Source: Pseudomonadota bacterium (lineage in GTDB: Bacteria > Pseudomonadota > Alphaproteobacteria > Caulobacterales > Caulobacteraceae). Taken from it: DNA of 20,517 nt. The position numbers were made by a program, and so were the translations under genes. Positions within the stretch are counted from its first letter, which is position 1, and every line of letters begins with the position of its first letter. The notes under the pieces are model-generated. The model had not been told where the DNA came from. It was given only the letters and a program-made list of their open reading frames with translations, and made no database searches. Location: positions 1 to 20,517 of the forward strand of contig JAFAEC010000140.1 in NCBI GenBank assembly GCA_023424215.1. The letters run 5' to 3'. Below, piece by piece: positions 5,946 through 13,785 of this stretch.

Positions 5946-7209
5946 AGCGGAAGGCGAACAGTTCGTGGCGGATGCGGGCGCGGGCCAGGCCGTGGGATGT
6001 GGCCAGCCTGGACACCCTGTCCAGCAGGCCCTTCGGACCGCAGACGGCGATGTCCAGGGTCGCGGGGTCCGCCCCCTGGACGATTTCGGCGAAGCGTTGG
6101 GTGAAGGCGGGCGTGTCCGGCCCGGTGGCGACGGGCACGAAGTCCACGCCGCGTTCGGCGGCCATCGCCCGCAGCAGGTCGACATCGGGGAAGACCCGGC
6201 CCGGGGTGTAGAAGTAGAACAGGCTCACCCGGTCCAGACCGACGGCCCGCGGATCCTTCATCCATGCGATGAAGGGCGAGATGCCGACCCCGCCGGCGAT
6301 CCAGATCTCGCGGCCCGCGATCGCCGACCGTTCGAAACGGCCGTAGGGCGCATAGACGTCGCCGTGCATGCCGACCTCGACGGCGGAGACCAGCCGCGTC
6401 GTGTAGTCGCCGAGCGCACGGATCACGAAGCTGATCCGGCCGCCCGGGGTCGGGGCGGCGGCGATGGTGAAGGGATGGGGCTCGCGCAGGCCGTCGACCT
6501 TCATGCGCAGGAAGCCGAAATGCCCGGGCTGGAACGCAATCCCGCGGCCGACGGGTTCCAGGTCGATCTGGGCCGCCGCGTCTCCCCGGGTGACGCCGAC
6601 GACCCGATACGCGGCATGACGGGCGAGGAGCGGATAGAGCAGCAGCTTCCAGGCGGCGGCGGCGAGCCCCAGACCCGACAGCGCGGCCAGCCAGATCCCC
6701 GCGGGGCTGGCCAGCGGCAGCGGCGACCTGATGCTGAGCCAGTGCAGCACGACGATCAGGAAGAGCGGCCCGGACAGGCGATGCCACCAGCGCCAGGCGC
6801 TGTACGGGATGTTGCGGTTCAGCGCGAGCATCACGATCAGCATCAGGCCGACGAAGCTCGCCTGACGCACGAACCGCGTCCATTCCGGCGTCAGGGTGAG
6901 GATGGCGGCGACATCCCAGCCGCGGACGCCCGCCTTGAAGAGCAGGTGCACCGAGGCGAACGCAAGGGCGTACACGGCCAGCCACTTGTGGGCTTCATAC
7001 ACCCGGTCGAGGCCGCCGAAGATGTTCTCCACCCAGGGCAGGCGCCCGCCGAGGATCGCGGCTGTCGCCATCAGGGACAGGCTTGCGACGCCGCAGGCGA
7101 GGCTGAGAGCCGCGGTCGACAGCCATGTCCCGGCCGGAACCTCCGGGAGGACGAGGCCGCAGCTCACGAGCGTGACGGCAGCGACCGCATGCCATGGTTT
7201 CACAACCAT
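5944..7209 (-). CDS. Ferric reductase-like transmembrane flavocytochrome (FRE/NOX type)
   Basis: Inner-membrane protein of 421 aa. The N-terminal half has about six membrane helices with the two-heme pattern: His74 and His88 (H-x13-H) and His143 and His156 (H-x12-H). From about residue 200 comes a ferredoxin-reductase-like unit with the FAD motif HPFT (245-248), the nucleotide loop GGVGISPF (306-313) and CGP (390-392), ending in a terminal HELFAFR. It should pass electrons from NAD(P)H through FAD and heme across the membrane, plausibly to ferric iron. The locus next to a siderophore receptor and a PepSY protein supports this. I take ATG 7209 as the start; GTG 7221 would add four residues, and neither has a strong ribosome site. 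The TonB genes are on the other strand. Confidence 0.88.
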   Translation of the reverse strand: MVVKPWHAVAAVTLVSCGLVLPEVPAGTWLSTAALSLACGVASLSLMATAAILGGRLPWVENIFGGLDRVYEAHKWLAVYALAFASVHLLFKAGVRGWDVAAILTLTPEWTRFVRQASFVGLMLIVMLALNRNIPYSAWRWWHRLSGPLFLIVVLHWLSIRSPLPLASPAGIWLAALSGLGLAAAAWKLLLYPLLARHAAYRVVGVTRGDAAAQIDLEPVGRGIAFQPGHFGFLRMKVDGLREPHPFTIAAAPTPGGRISFVIRALGDYTTRLVSAVEVGMHGDVYAPYGRFERSAIAGREIWIAGGVGISPFIAWMKDPRAVGLDRVSLFYFYTPGRVFPDVDLLRAMAAERGVDFVPVATGPDTPAFTQRFAEIVQGADPATLDIAVCGPKGLLDRVSRLATSHGLARARIRHELFAFR

Positions 7210-7341
7210 GGCCGCCCCCACCCGCGATGGCGCAAGCGATGCATTACGGACATTTCTCGTCTCGAGCGCCCCGCAGAGTTCCGGAACGGCGGCCGTCCGT
7301 CAATCGCGCCGAGCGTTGATGGTGGCCAGTCTGGCGGAGGC

Positions 7342-7794
7342 TCAGTCGCGGGAGGCGCAGGCGGCCAGCAGGTTCGACTGGCGTTCGGCCAGACGCGGAG
7401 ACGCGCCGATCGCCAGATCGAGGACCCGGTCAGGGGAGCCGAGCAGGGAGGCAGCGCCGCGGCGTCGTCGTTTCTGCACGAGGGCCGCGTAGGGACGGGC
7501 CCCGCCGATGCGGCCGCATACGAGCACGGACCCTGCCCGGTAGGGCGGCAGGTCGGGGCGGAAGTGCAGGCGGGATTCGATCTCCGCGTCCGGCGCGGCC
7601 AAGCCTTCGCGCACCGCCGCCTCGGCCGCCCTGACCGGCGAGGACAGGGACAGGCCGAACCAGGTCAGCGCCGCCAGCAGGAGGACGATCGACAGGCCGA
7701 ACGCGAACCCGACGCTGCGCACATTGGGGCTGAGGTCAGCGAGCACGGCAGGCAGGTGACGAAGGTGGTGAGACACGCCCCAGGGGTGGCCCAT
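7342..7794 (-). CDS. Hypothetical protein with one membrane segment in the iron locus
   Basis: I do not recognise this gene. The 150-aa product begins with a His-rich stretch (MGHPWGVSHHLRHLP), has one hydrophobic helix at roughly residues 29-50 (VGFAFGLSIVLLLAALTWFGL), and continues as a basic, Arg/Ala-rich soluble domain with two cysteines (one mid-domain, one close to the C-terminus). The helix followed by a mixed domain suggests a membrane-anchored protein. A GTG at 7806 would add four residues. It lies upstream of the ferric-reductase gene on the same strand with a 132-bp gap, and is divergent from the siderophore receptor. A Fur-like box lies between the two starts. Coding evidence is only an open frame, a plausible helix and position. 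Confidence 0.5.
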   Translation of the reverse strand: MGHPWGVSHHLRHLPAVLADLSPNVRSVGFAFGLSIVLLLAALTWFGLSLSSPVRAAEAAVREGLAAPDAEIESRLHFRPDLPPYRAGSVLVCGRIGGARPYAALVQKRRRRGAASLLGSPDRVLDLAIGASPRLAERQSNLLAACASRD

Positions 7795-7878
7795 GGCGGC
7801 TAACACCCCATCAATGGCCGGCGGGCGCGGAAGCGGACGACGCGACGCCGCGGCCTATTGCGCCGCAGCGTCGGGGCA

Positions 7879-7903
7879 GATAATGCGAGGTATTCTCATT
7901 ATC
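7879..7903. promoter_or_regulatory. Fur-box-like dyad before the siderophore receptor gene
   Basis: GATAATG, 11 bases, then CATTATC: perfect seven-base arms. Within it, 7882-7900 matches the classical Fur consensus at about 14 or 15 of 19 positions, including ATTCTCATT. It ends immediately before the GGAG ribosome site of the receptor gene and lies between divergent genes, so iron repression of the receptor operon, and possibly of the minus-strand gene, is likely. Confidence 0.7.
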
Positions 7904-7907
7904 GGAG
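7904..7907 (+). promoter_or_regulatory. Ribosome binding site deciding a GTG start
   Basis: GGAG seven bases before GTG 7915. It favours GTG over the upstream TTG at 7858 as the start of the receptor gene; the signal peptide also begins directly after the GTG. Confidence 0.55.
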
Positions 7908-7914
7908 CTCGCCT

Positions 7915-10080
7915 GTGTCGTCCCGTCTCGCCGTCCTTCTGTCCACCGTCGCCGTCGCCGCCGTAGCGCTGTCGGCGCCCGCGCAGGCCCAGGAGGCGGA
8001 GGTCGCGACCGAGCTGGGCGAGATCGTGGTCACGGGCTCCCAGGTGCGGCTGCCCCCGGTCCACGCCGGCGGTCAGGTGGCCACGGGCGGGCGGGTCGGT
8101 CTGTTCGGGGCGCTGGACGTCATGGACACGCCCTTCGCCACGACCAGCTACACCGAGGCGCTGATCCGCGACCAGCAGGCGCGCAGCGTCGCCGACGTGC
8201 TGCAGAACGATCCGGCCGTGCGGGTCACCAAGGGCTTCGGCAATTTCCAGGAGCTGTACGTCATCCGCGGCTTCCCGGTGTACTCGGACGACATGACCTA
8301 CAACGGGCTGTACGGCGTGCTGCCGCGGCAGTTCGTGGCCGCGGAGCTGCTGGAGCGGGTCGAGGTGTTCCACGGGGCGACCGCCTTCCTGAACGGAGCC
8401 GCGCCCGGGGGCAGCGGCGTGGGCGGCGCCTTCAATCTCGTGCCCAAGCGGGCGGGGGACGCGCCGTTGAACCGGCTGACCGCCGGGTGGTCGGGCGAGG
8501 ACGAAATCCATGCCGCCGCCGACCTGTCGCGCCGCTTCGGCGCCGACCGCGAATGGGGCGTGCGGCTGAACCTGGCCGGCCGCGACGGCGAGGGCGCCGT
8601 GGACGGCGAGAGCCGCGAGCTGCGCGTGCTCGGCCTGGGCCTCGACCAGCGCGGCGACCGCGCCCGCTTCTCGGCCGACCTGGGCTGGCAGGATCATCAC
8701 ATCGACGCGCCGCGCCCGAGCGTGACGCCGGCCGGCGCCGTGCCGGCGCCCCCGTCCGCGCACGCCAATTTCGCCCAGCCCTGGACCTTCACCGACGAGC
8801 GGCAGCTGTTCGGGGCCGCGCGCGGGGAGTTCGACCTGACGCGGGACGTGACCGCCTGGGCGGCCGTCGGCGGACGGCGCGGCGAGGAGGAGAACCGTCT
8901 GGCCAACCCGCGGGCGCAGGCGGACGGGACGCTGAGCGCCTACCGTTTCGACAACGTCCGCCGCGACACGATCGTCTCGGGCGACGTCGGCGTGCGCGCC
9001 GACCTGACCGCCGGTCCGGTCGGCCACCGGCTGGTCGCCTCGGCCTCGCGGGTGCAGTCGAAGTCGGAGAACGCCTACGCCTTCTCGAACTTCGGCGGCT
9101 TCGCCAGCGACCTGTACGCCCCGGTCGTGGTCGCGCCTCCGCCGGCGGACTTCTTCGTCGGCGGCGACATGGACGATCCGAACGTGACCGAGCGGGTGGA
9201 GAACGCCTCCGTCGCCCTGGCCGACATGATGTCCTTCCTCGACGGGCAGGTGCTGCTGACCGTCGGCGTCCGTCACCAGCAGATCGAGACCCGGTCGTAC
9301 GACTACAACACCGGGGCGCCGATGGGGTCCTACGAGGGCGACGCGGTCACCCCGGCCCTCGCGGTCGTGTACAAGCCGTCGGAGCGGGTGTCGCTCTACG
9401 CCAACTACGCCGAGGCCCTGATCCCCGGCCAGACGGCCCCGGCGGTGAGCGGCGGCGTGCCGGTCTCCAACGCCGGAGAGGTGCTGGACCCCTTCCGCGG
9501 CGAGCAGGCGGAGGTCGGCGCCAAGTACGACGGCGGGAGCTTCGGCGCCTCGGTCAGCCTGTTCCGCCTGACCCTGCCCAGCGCCTTCGTCGAGAACAAC
9601 GTCTTCGCCGCCAACGGCGAGCAGGAGAACCGCGGGCTGGAGTTCAGCCTGTTCGGCGAACCGGCGGAGGGCCTGCGCCTGCTCGGCGGCGTCACCCTGC
9701 TGGACGCGGAGCTGAAGCGGACCGCCGGCGGGACCTTCGACGGAAACGCCCCCATCGGCGCGCCGGAGTTCCAGGCCAATCTGAACGTCGAATGGGATGT
9801 CCCCGCCGTCGCCGGCCTGACGCTGGAGGGCCGCACGGTGCATACCGGCAAGCAGGCCGTCAACGCCGCCAACACGGTCGAGCTGGACGCCTGGACGCGG
9901 TTCGACGCCGGCGTGCGCTACGCCTTCGAGGCCGGAGACACGCCGGTCACCCTGCGCGCCCGGGTCGAGAACCTCGCGGACGAGGACCAGTGGGTGGCGG
10001 TCGGCGGCTATCCGGGCGCGAACTACCTGACCCTCGGGGCCCCGCGCAGCTTCTCGGTCTCGCTCTCGGCGGACTTCTGA
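7915..10080 (+). CDS. TonB-dependent siderophore receptor
   Basis: Outer-membrane receptor of 721 aa. It has a Sec signal peptide (SSRLAVLLSTVAVAAVALSA) with probable cleavage at AQA|QEA after residue 25. A TonB-box-like EIVVT follows at 36-40, then a plug domain with the typical SVADVLQNDPAVRV and YVIRGFPV, and LERVEVFHGATAFLNGAAPG leading into the barrel. The protein ends in the barrel-insertion signal SFSVSLSADF with a terminal Phe. Features match the ferric-siderophore subgroup (FpvA/FhuE-like plug). It would import ferric siderophore using TonB-ExbBD energy. The specific ligand cannot be read. A Fur-like box lies directly upstream. It is the first gene of an operon with a PepSY protein starting four bases after its stop. 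Confidence 0.92.
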   Translation: MSSRLAVLLSTVAVAAVALSAPAQAQEAEVATELGEIVVTGSQVRLPPVHAGGQVATGGRVGLFGALDVMDTPFATTSYTEALIRDQQARSVADVLQNDPAVRVTKGFGNFQELYVIRGFPVYSDDMTYNGLYGVLPRQFVAAELLERVEVFHGATAFLNGAAPGGSGVGGAFNLVPKRAGDAPLNRLTAGWSGEDEIHAAADLSRRFGADREWGVRLNLAGRDGEGAVDGESRELRVLGLGLDQRGDRARFSADLGWQDHHIDAPRPSVTPAGAVPAPPSAHANFAQPWTFTDERQLFGAARGEFDLTRDVTAWAAVGGRRGEEENRLANPRAQADGTLSAYRFDNVRRDTIVSGDVGVRADLTAGPVGHRLVASASRVQSKSENAYAFSNFGGFASDLYAPVVVAPPPADFFVGGDMDDPNVTERVENASVALADMMSFLDGQVLLTVGVRHQQIETRSYDYNTGAPMGSYEGDAVTPALAVVYKPSERVSLYANYAEALIPGQTAPAVSGGVPVSNAGEVLDPFRGEQAEVGAKYDGGSFGASVSLFRLTLPSAFVENNVFAANGEQENRGLEFSLFGEPAEGLRLLGGVTLLDAELKRTAGGTFDGNAPIGAPEFQANLNVEWDVPAVAGLTLEGRTVHTGKQAVNAANTVELDAWTRFDAGVRYAFEAGDTPVTLRARVENLADEDQWVAVGGYPGANYLTLGAPRSFSVSLSADF

Positions 10081-10084
10081 GCGG

Positions 10085-11173
10085 ATGAGGACGCGGACCC
10101 TCCGCGCCTGGTCGTGGGTGCACCGGTGGTCGAGCCTGGTCTCGACCCTGTTCCTGCTGATGCTCTGCGTCACCGGCCTGCCGCTGGTGTTCTCGCACGA
10201 GATCGACGAGGTCCTGCTGCATCAGGACTGGAAGCCCGCCGCGGAGGGGCGGCAGCTTGACCTCGACCAGGTGCTGGAGGCCGCCTTGGCCCGCCACCCG
10301 GGCGGCGTCCCGGCCTTCATGAGTTTCGACGAGGACCGGCCGGTGGTGAACGTCACCAGCGTCGACCCCGGCGGTCCGGCCGGCCGCTACACCTTCCAGC
10401 CGATCGACCGGACCAGCGGCGAGCCGGCCCCGCCGGTGTCCGGGCACCCGGTGATGGAGTTCCTGCTGCAGCTGCACACCGACATGTTCCTCGGCCTGCC
10501 CGGCATGCTGTTTCTCGGCCTGATGGGGCTGATGCTGGTCGCGGCCGTGGTCTCGGGCGTGGTGCTGTACGCGCCCTTCATGCGTCGGCTGCCGTTCGGC
10601 ACGGTGCGGAGTTCGAAGAAGGCCCGCACCCGCTGGCTGGACTATCACAACCTGCTGGGGGTGGTGACCGTGGCCTGGGTGCTGGTGGTCGGGGCGACGG
10701 GGGTGGTCAACACCCTGGCCGTGCCGATCATCGCCTACTGGAAGGACACGGCTCTGGCGGAGCTCACGGCCGCCCACGACGCCCCGGCGGCCCCGACCGG
10801 GCGCAGCTCGCTGGACGCCGCCGTGCGGCGCGCCCGCGAGGCCCTGCCCGGCATGACCCTGCAGTTCGTGGCCTTCCCCGGCTCCGACTATTCGACCGAC
10901 CATCACTATGCGGTGTTCTTCCACGGCGACACGCCACTGACCGCCCATCTGACCACCCCGGCCCTGATCGACGCCCAGACCGGGGAGCTGGCGGCGGTGG
11001 CGCCCACGCCGTGGTACGTGAAGGCCCTGTCGCTGTCGCAGCCGCTGCATTTCGGCGACTACGGCGGGCTGCCGCTGAAGATCCTGTGGGCCCTGCTGGA
11101 CGTCGTCACCATCGTGGTGCTGGGCTCCGGCCTCTACCTGTGGGCGGCGCGACGCCGGACGGCCCGCCCATGA
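10085..11173 (+). CDS. PepSY-associated transmembrane protein (siderophore-iron reductase type)
   Basis: Inner-membrane protein of 362 aa with four helices at about 17-37, 137-162, 188-212 and 331-354, the PepSY_TM architecture. Conserved histidines near helix ends are present: His13 (WVHRWSSL), His131 (LHTDMFLGLPG), His188 (WLDYHNLLG) and His322 (LHFGDYGGLPLKILW). In relatives such as FoxB and PiuB these are thought to bind heme for reduction of siderophore-bound iron. Two PepSY-like periplasmic stretches lie between helices (about 45-120 and 225-310). The start is four bases after the receptor stop, and the end overlaps the next gene by ATGA, so this is a tight receptor-reductase operon. 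The reductase role is inference from family and context. Confidence 0.87.
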   Translation: MRTRTLRAWSWVHRWSSLVSTLFLLMLCVTGLPLVFSHEIDEVLLHQDWKPAAEGRQLDLDQVLEAALARHPGGVPAFMSFDEDRPVVNVTSVDPGGPAGRYTFQPIDRTSGEPAPPVSGHPVMEFLLQLHTDMFLGLPGMLFLGLMGLMLVAAVVSGVVLYAPFMRRLPFGTVRSSKKARTRWLDYHNLLGVVTVAWVLVVGATGVVNTLAVPIIAYWKDTALAELTAAHDAPAAPTGRSSLDAAVRRAREALPGMTLQFVAFPGSDYSTDHHYAVFFHGDTPLTAHLTTPALIDAQTGELAAVAPTPWYVKALSLSQPLHFGDYGGLPLKILWALLDVVTIVVLGSGLYLWAARRRTARP

Positions 11174-11352
11174 GCCGCAAGGACCTGACCTGGCGCGCCA
11201 TCTTCGGCGCCCCGCTGGTGATCGGCGCGCTCAGCCTCGTCGGGCTGGTCGGGGCCCTGCTGGACGACGGGGCCTGGGACTGGCTGGGGGCCGCCCTGCT
11301 GGCGATCAGTCTCTGCGCCGTCGTCTGGGCGCTGGCCGCGCGTCGCCGTTGA
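11170..11352 (+). CDS. Small two-helix membrane protein in the siderophore operon
   Basis: Protein of 60 aa starting at ATG 11170, which overlaps the PepSY gene stop by four bases. It has a short basic N-terminus (MSRKDLTWR), two hydrophobic helices (about 10-30 and 38-55) separated by a DDGAWDW turn, and a basic end (AARRR). No domain is recognised. Small membrane proteins of this shape commonly follow PepSY genes, so it may be an accessory subunit of the reductase. The open frame runs back to 11011 inside the PepSY gene, but ATG 11170 is the sensible start. Confidence 0.75.
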   Translation: MSRKDLTWRAIFGAPLVIGALSLVGLVGALLDDGAWDWLGAALLAISLCAVVWALAARRR

Positions 11353-11367
11353 GCCGGACCGTCCCGG

Positions 11368-12837
11368 CTACTCCACCAGCCGCACGCGGTTGATCGAGGC
11401 CGCGATGGCGGCGAAGGAATCGCGCAGGGCCGCGGTGTCGCGGGCGTCGAAATAGTGCTCGGCGTCCGAGGCGCAATCCTCGAGCAGGTTCCGGGCCGTG
11501 CTGGAGGAGACGGCGAGGGCGACGGTGAAGACCTCGATCTGCTGCGAGCGGGCGTAGGCGCAGATCGCGGCGGTGTCGTCGTTGGTGGCGCGCAGTTGCT
11601 GGGCGCCGCTGTTGCCGCTGCCGCTCGGGGTGACGTGGCGCCCGTTCGACGGGTTGAAGCGCAGGGTGTTCTCGCCGTCGGTCATCAGCACGAGGATCTT
11701 GCGCGGCTTGCGGTTGGCGTCGTCGTAGGCGTCGCCGTCCTCGAAGGGGGCGGTCGGCGACAGGACGTTGACGCCCCAGATCAGGCCGGAGGGAATGTAG
11801 GTCAGCGGCCGGTAGCCGCCCACATTCACGATCAGGGAGTCGATGGCCGAGATCACCGTGTTGCGGCGGTCGGTCAGCGGGGTGATCGGGGTCAGGCAGT
11901 TCTGGCTGGTCGACAACAGGCCGGGGTAGGGCTTCTCCGGGTGGGCGTCGGTGAGCCGCATGATCCCCTCGGTGCGAGAGGCGACGCAGCCGTACCAGCG
12001 GTAACGGCTCGTGCCGCCGCCGCTGCATTGTTCGTAGGGGGCGACGGTCTCGGTGGTGCAGGTCGAGGGGGTGCAGTTGTAGCTCTCGGGCACGCCGTCG
12101 ACGGTGCGGGTGCAGGTGCGCGGGGTCGGGTCCCGCGTGCAGACCTGCCGGGTGGTGCGGGTCTGGCAGGTGCGCTGCGAGGTGGTGGTGTAGTCGGCGG
12201 GCACCGAGACCCAGGGCTGGTTGCGGTTGGCGGTCCCGACGTTGACGTAGTCGGCGTAGGGAACCACGCCGACCCGGACCTTGCCGCCGTCGTCCTGCAT
12301 CAGCTCGTTGACGAGCAGGCGGGCGGCGGACTTGAGGGCGTCGATCTTGCGCGTGCCGGTCCCGTCGCGGTCGGACATCGACCAGGTGTTGTCGAGCACC
12401 AGGGCCAGCTCGACCTCCTCGGCGGCGCCGCGGGTGGCGGTGGCGGACACGACCACGGGCATCTCGGAGATGCCGACGATGCCGAGGAAGAGGGTGGGCA
12501 CGGCGCCTTCCAGCTGGACGCGCAGATGGGCCTCGCGCGGCGCGTCGACCTCGCTGCTCGGCGGCCCGTCCAGGTAGCGGTCGTCGAGGTTCTCGACGAG
12601 GTAGTTGCGCACCACCCCGGTCATGCTCGCGAGGTCCTGGCTGCGCGAGGCGGCGGCGGCGAGCACCGCGGCGTCGGCGGCGTCCTGGGCGGCGGAACGG
12701 GCCGCGGCCGCGCGTTGCAGGTCCAGGGCCGCGCCGCCCATGACGATCAGCACCGGCAGGGCGAGGGCGAAGATCATCGCCACATTGCCGGTCTCCGAGC
12801 GGCGCAAGCGCCGGACAAGGTCAGCCCACATGCCCAT
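11368..12837 (-). CDS. TadG-like pilus-assembly/vWA protein with cysteine-rich insert
   Basis: Protein of 489 aa. The N-terminus has a TadE/TadG-like pseudopilin segment: SETGNVAMIFALALPVLIVM (residues 14-33), one membrane helix. A long helical stretch follows, then a von Willebrand A domain beginning LALVLDNTWSM (144-154), whose MIDAS residues read D149-x-T151-x-S153. LVLMTDGEN (382-390) supplies the later MIDAS Asp. Seven cysteines fall between residues 224 and 284 inside the vWA domain, in a Thr/Arg-rich stretch. The bulk is probably periplasmic or surface-exposed and linked to Flp/Tad pilus or cell-envelope function. GGGAGG eight bases before ATG 12837 supports the start (ATG 12831 is also possible). 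No other tad genes are in the window. Its end lies 15 bp from the convergent siderophore operon. Confidence 0.87.
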   Translation of the reverse strand: MGMWADLVRRLRRSETGNVAMIFALALPVLIVMGGAALDLQRAAAARSAAQDAADAAVLAAAASRSQDLASMTGVVRNYLVENLDDRYLDGPPSSEVDAPREAHLRVQLEGAVPTLFLGIVGISEMPVVVSATATRGAAEEVELALVLDNTWSMSDRDGTGTRKIDALKSAARLLVNELMQDDGGKVRVGVVPYADYVNVGTANRNQPWVSVPADYTTTSQRTCQTRTTRQVCTRDPTPRTCTRTVDGVPESYNCTPSTCTTETVAPYEQCSGGGTSRYRWYGCVASRTEGIMRLTDAHPEKPYPGLLSTSQNCLTPITPLTDRRNTVISAIDSLIVNVGGYRPLTYIPSGLIWGVNVLSPTAPFEDGDAYDDANRKPRKILVLMTDGENTLRFNPSNGRHVTPSGSGNSGAQQLRATNDDTAAICAYARSQQIEVFTVALAVSSSTARNLLEDCASDAEHYFDARDTAALRDSFAAIAASINRVRLVE

Positions 12838-12937
12838 CCCGAACGCCTCCCTCGCGTCCCGCGTCCCAAGAACGCCGCGGCGTCCCGGCCGCCGACAGGC
12901 GACATACAACCACAGGAAGCTTAAGAGATGGCGCCGG

Positions 12938-13324
12938 TCAGGCGCCGGCCGCCCCGCGCCGCGCCTGCGTCACGCAATAGCCCACCGTCACCGCGATGCC
13001 GAGCACGATCGCCCCGACCCCGCCCCACAGCGCCACATCGAACGGGGCGAAGGCCCACAGCCCGCCATAGACCAGGCCGCTGATCGCCTGCGACCAGCCC
13101 GCCACGCGGTTGACCCGCCGCGCCGCCGCCTCGGGGACCCAGGCCTTGGGCATTCGGTTGCCGTACCAGGCCAGCATCAGCCCTGTCCCGCCCATGACGA
13201 TGCGGGTCACCGTATCGCCGTCGATCCAGCCCGCCTGCCGCGCCGCCGTCGCCGCCAGCGCCGCCCCGATCAGCAGCCCGGCCGCGATCAGGTTGGGGAC
13301 CACGTCGGATTTCACCTTGCTCAT
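12938..13324 (-). CDS. Four-helix membrane protein co-transcribed with SdpR-like regulator (SdpI-like?)
   Basis: Protein of 128 aa with four predicted membrane helices at about 8-28, 40-57, 75-93 and 97-118. The short loop YGNRMPKAW recalls the conserved GN-x-MPK loop of the SdpI/YhfL family, and an SdpR-type regulator gene directly upstream strengthens that reading. SdpI in Bacillus gives immunity to the SDP toxin and sequesters its repressor. Those functions are not shown here, since no sdpC-like toxin gene is visible. The ATG overlaps the regulator stop by four bases, indicating coupled translation. The family assignment is tentative. Membrane location and operon membership are well supported. 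Confidence 0.75.
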   Translation of the reverse strand: MSKVKSDVVPNLIAAGLLIGAALAATAARQAGWIDGDTVTRIVMGGTGLMLAWYGNRMPKAWVPEAAARRVNRVAGWSQAISGLVYGGLWAFAPFDVALWGGVGAIVLGIAVTVGYCVTQARRGAAGA

Positions 13325-13635
13325 GTCGCCGTCTCCTTGCCGGCCCCGGCCGGCGGTTCCGCCTCCGGAGCGGCCGTGGGCCCCCCGAAGGACTGCACGA
13401 AGCCCAGCAGCGCCTCTTCCAGCACCGACAGCTTCAGATGATAGATCACGCTCTTCCCCACCTTCTCGGCATGCACCAGCCCGGCCTCGCGCAGCACCGC
13501 GAAGTGCGCCGACATGGTCGGCTTCGACACGTGGAAGCGGTCGGCGATGTCGCCCGCGCTCATCGGGCCCGCGCGCAGCAGCTGCAGCACGCGGCGCCGG
13601 GTGGGGTCGGACAGGGCCTTGAACACGGAGCTCAT
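13321..13635 (-). CDS. ArsR/SdpR-family winged-helix autorepressor
   Basis: DNA-binding protein of 104 aa. The N-terminus SSVFKALSDPTRRRVLQLL is typical of SdpR-type ArsR proteins. The helix-turn-helix spans about 26-50 (SAGDIADRFHVSKPTMSAHF), followed by the wing KVGKSVIYHLKL. No cysteine or histidine metal-binding pattern of metal-sensing ArsR members is visible, so this looks like a non-metal autorepressor. The Pro/Ala-rich C-terminal tail (after about 85) is probably disordered. A perfect 20-bp palindrome starts four bases before its ATG and is the likely binding site. No ribosome site precedes the ATG (only CCCC), which suggests a leaderless or very short-leader mRNA. It precedes and overlaps a membrane-protein gene. 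Confidence 0.9.
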   Translation of the reverse strand: MSSVFKALSDPTRRRVLQLLRAGPMSAGDIADRFHVSKPTMSAHFAVLREAGLVHAEKVGKSVIYHLKLSVLEEALLGFVQSFGGPTAAPEAEPPAGAGKETAT

Positions 13636-13639
13636 GGGG

Positions 13640-13659
13640 CGACGTTTAGCTAAACGTCG
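13640..13659. promoter_or_regulatory. Perfect 20-bp palindromic operator of the SdpR-like operon
   Basis: CGACGTTTAGCTAAACGTCG is a perfect palindrome with no spacer, four bases upstream of the regulator ATG on the minus strand. Position and symmetry fit binding by the ArsR-type dimer it precedes. The nearest plus-strand gene starts over 95 bp away. Confidence 0.75.
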
Positions 13660-13785
13660 AAATGAGAGTCAAGGGGGGGGTGTCGAGCGCATTGGTCGCA
13701 GTGCTGAACCCCGGTCCGGCTCGAACGTTGGGCCAGTCTGGGCCAAGCTTGGCTGATGGATTCGGGGGCGGGGGCCAAGGTTGCG

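Noticed and set aside
7855..10173. A 772-codon open frame antisense to the siderophore receptor gene
   Set aside because: It is a GC-driven shadow: Arg/Gly/Val/His-rich, low-complexity, no motif, and the plus strand encodes a complete receptor with signal peptide and C-terminal Phe.
13673..13680. G8 homopolymer between the SdpR-like and adaptor genes as a phase-variable tract
   Set aside because: It is intergenic, modest for this GC content, and not placed in a promoter spacer or coding start that I can identify.
13743..13752. CCAAGCTTGG palindrome and nearby TGGGCCA repeats before the adaptor gene
   Set aside because: Short, isolated, and no promoter boxes around it; likely chance.
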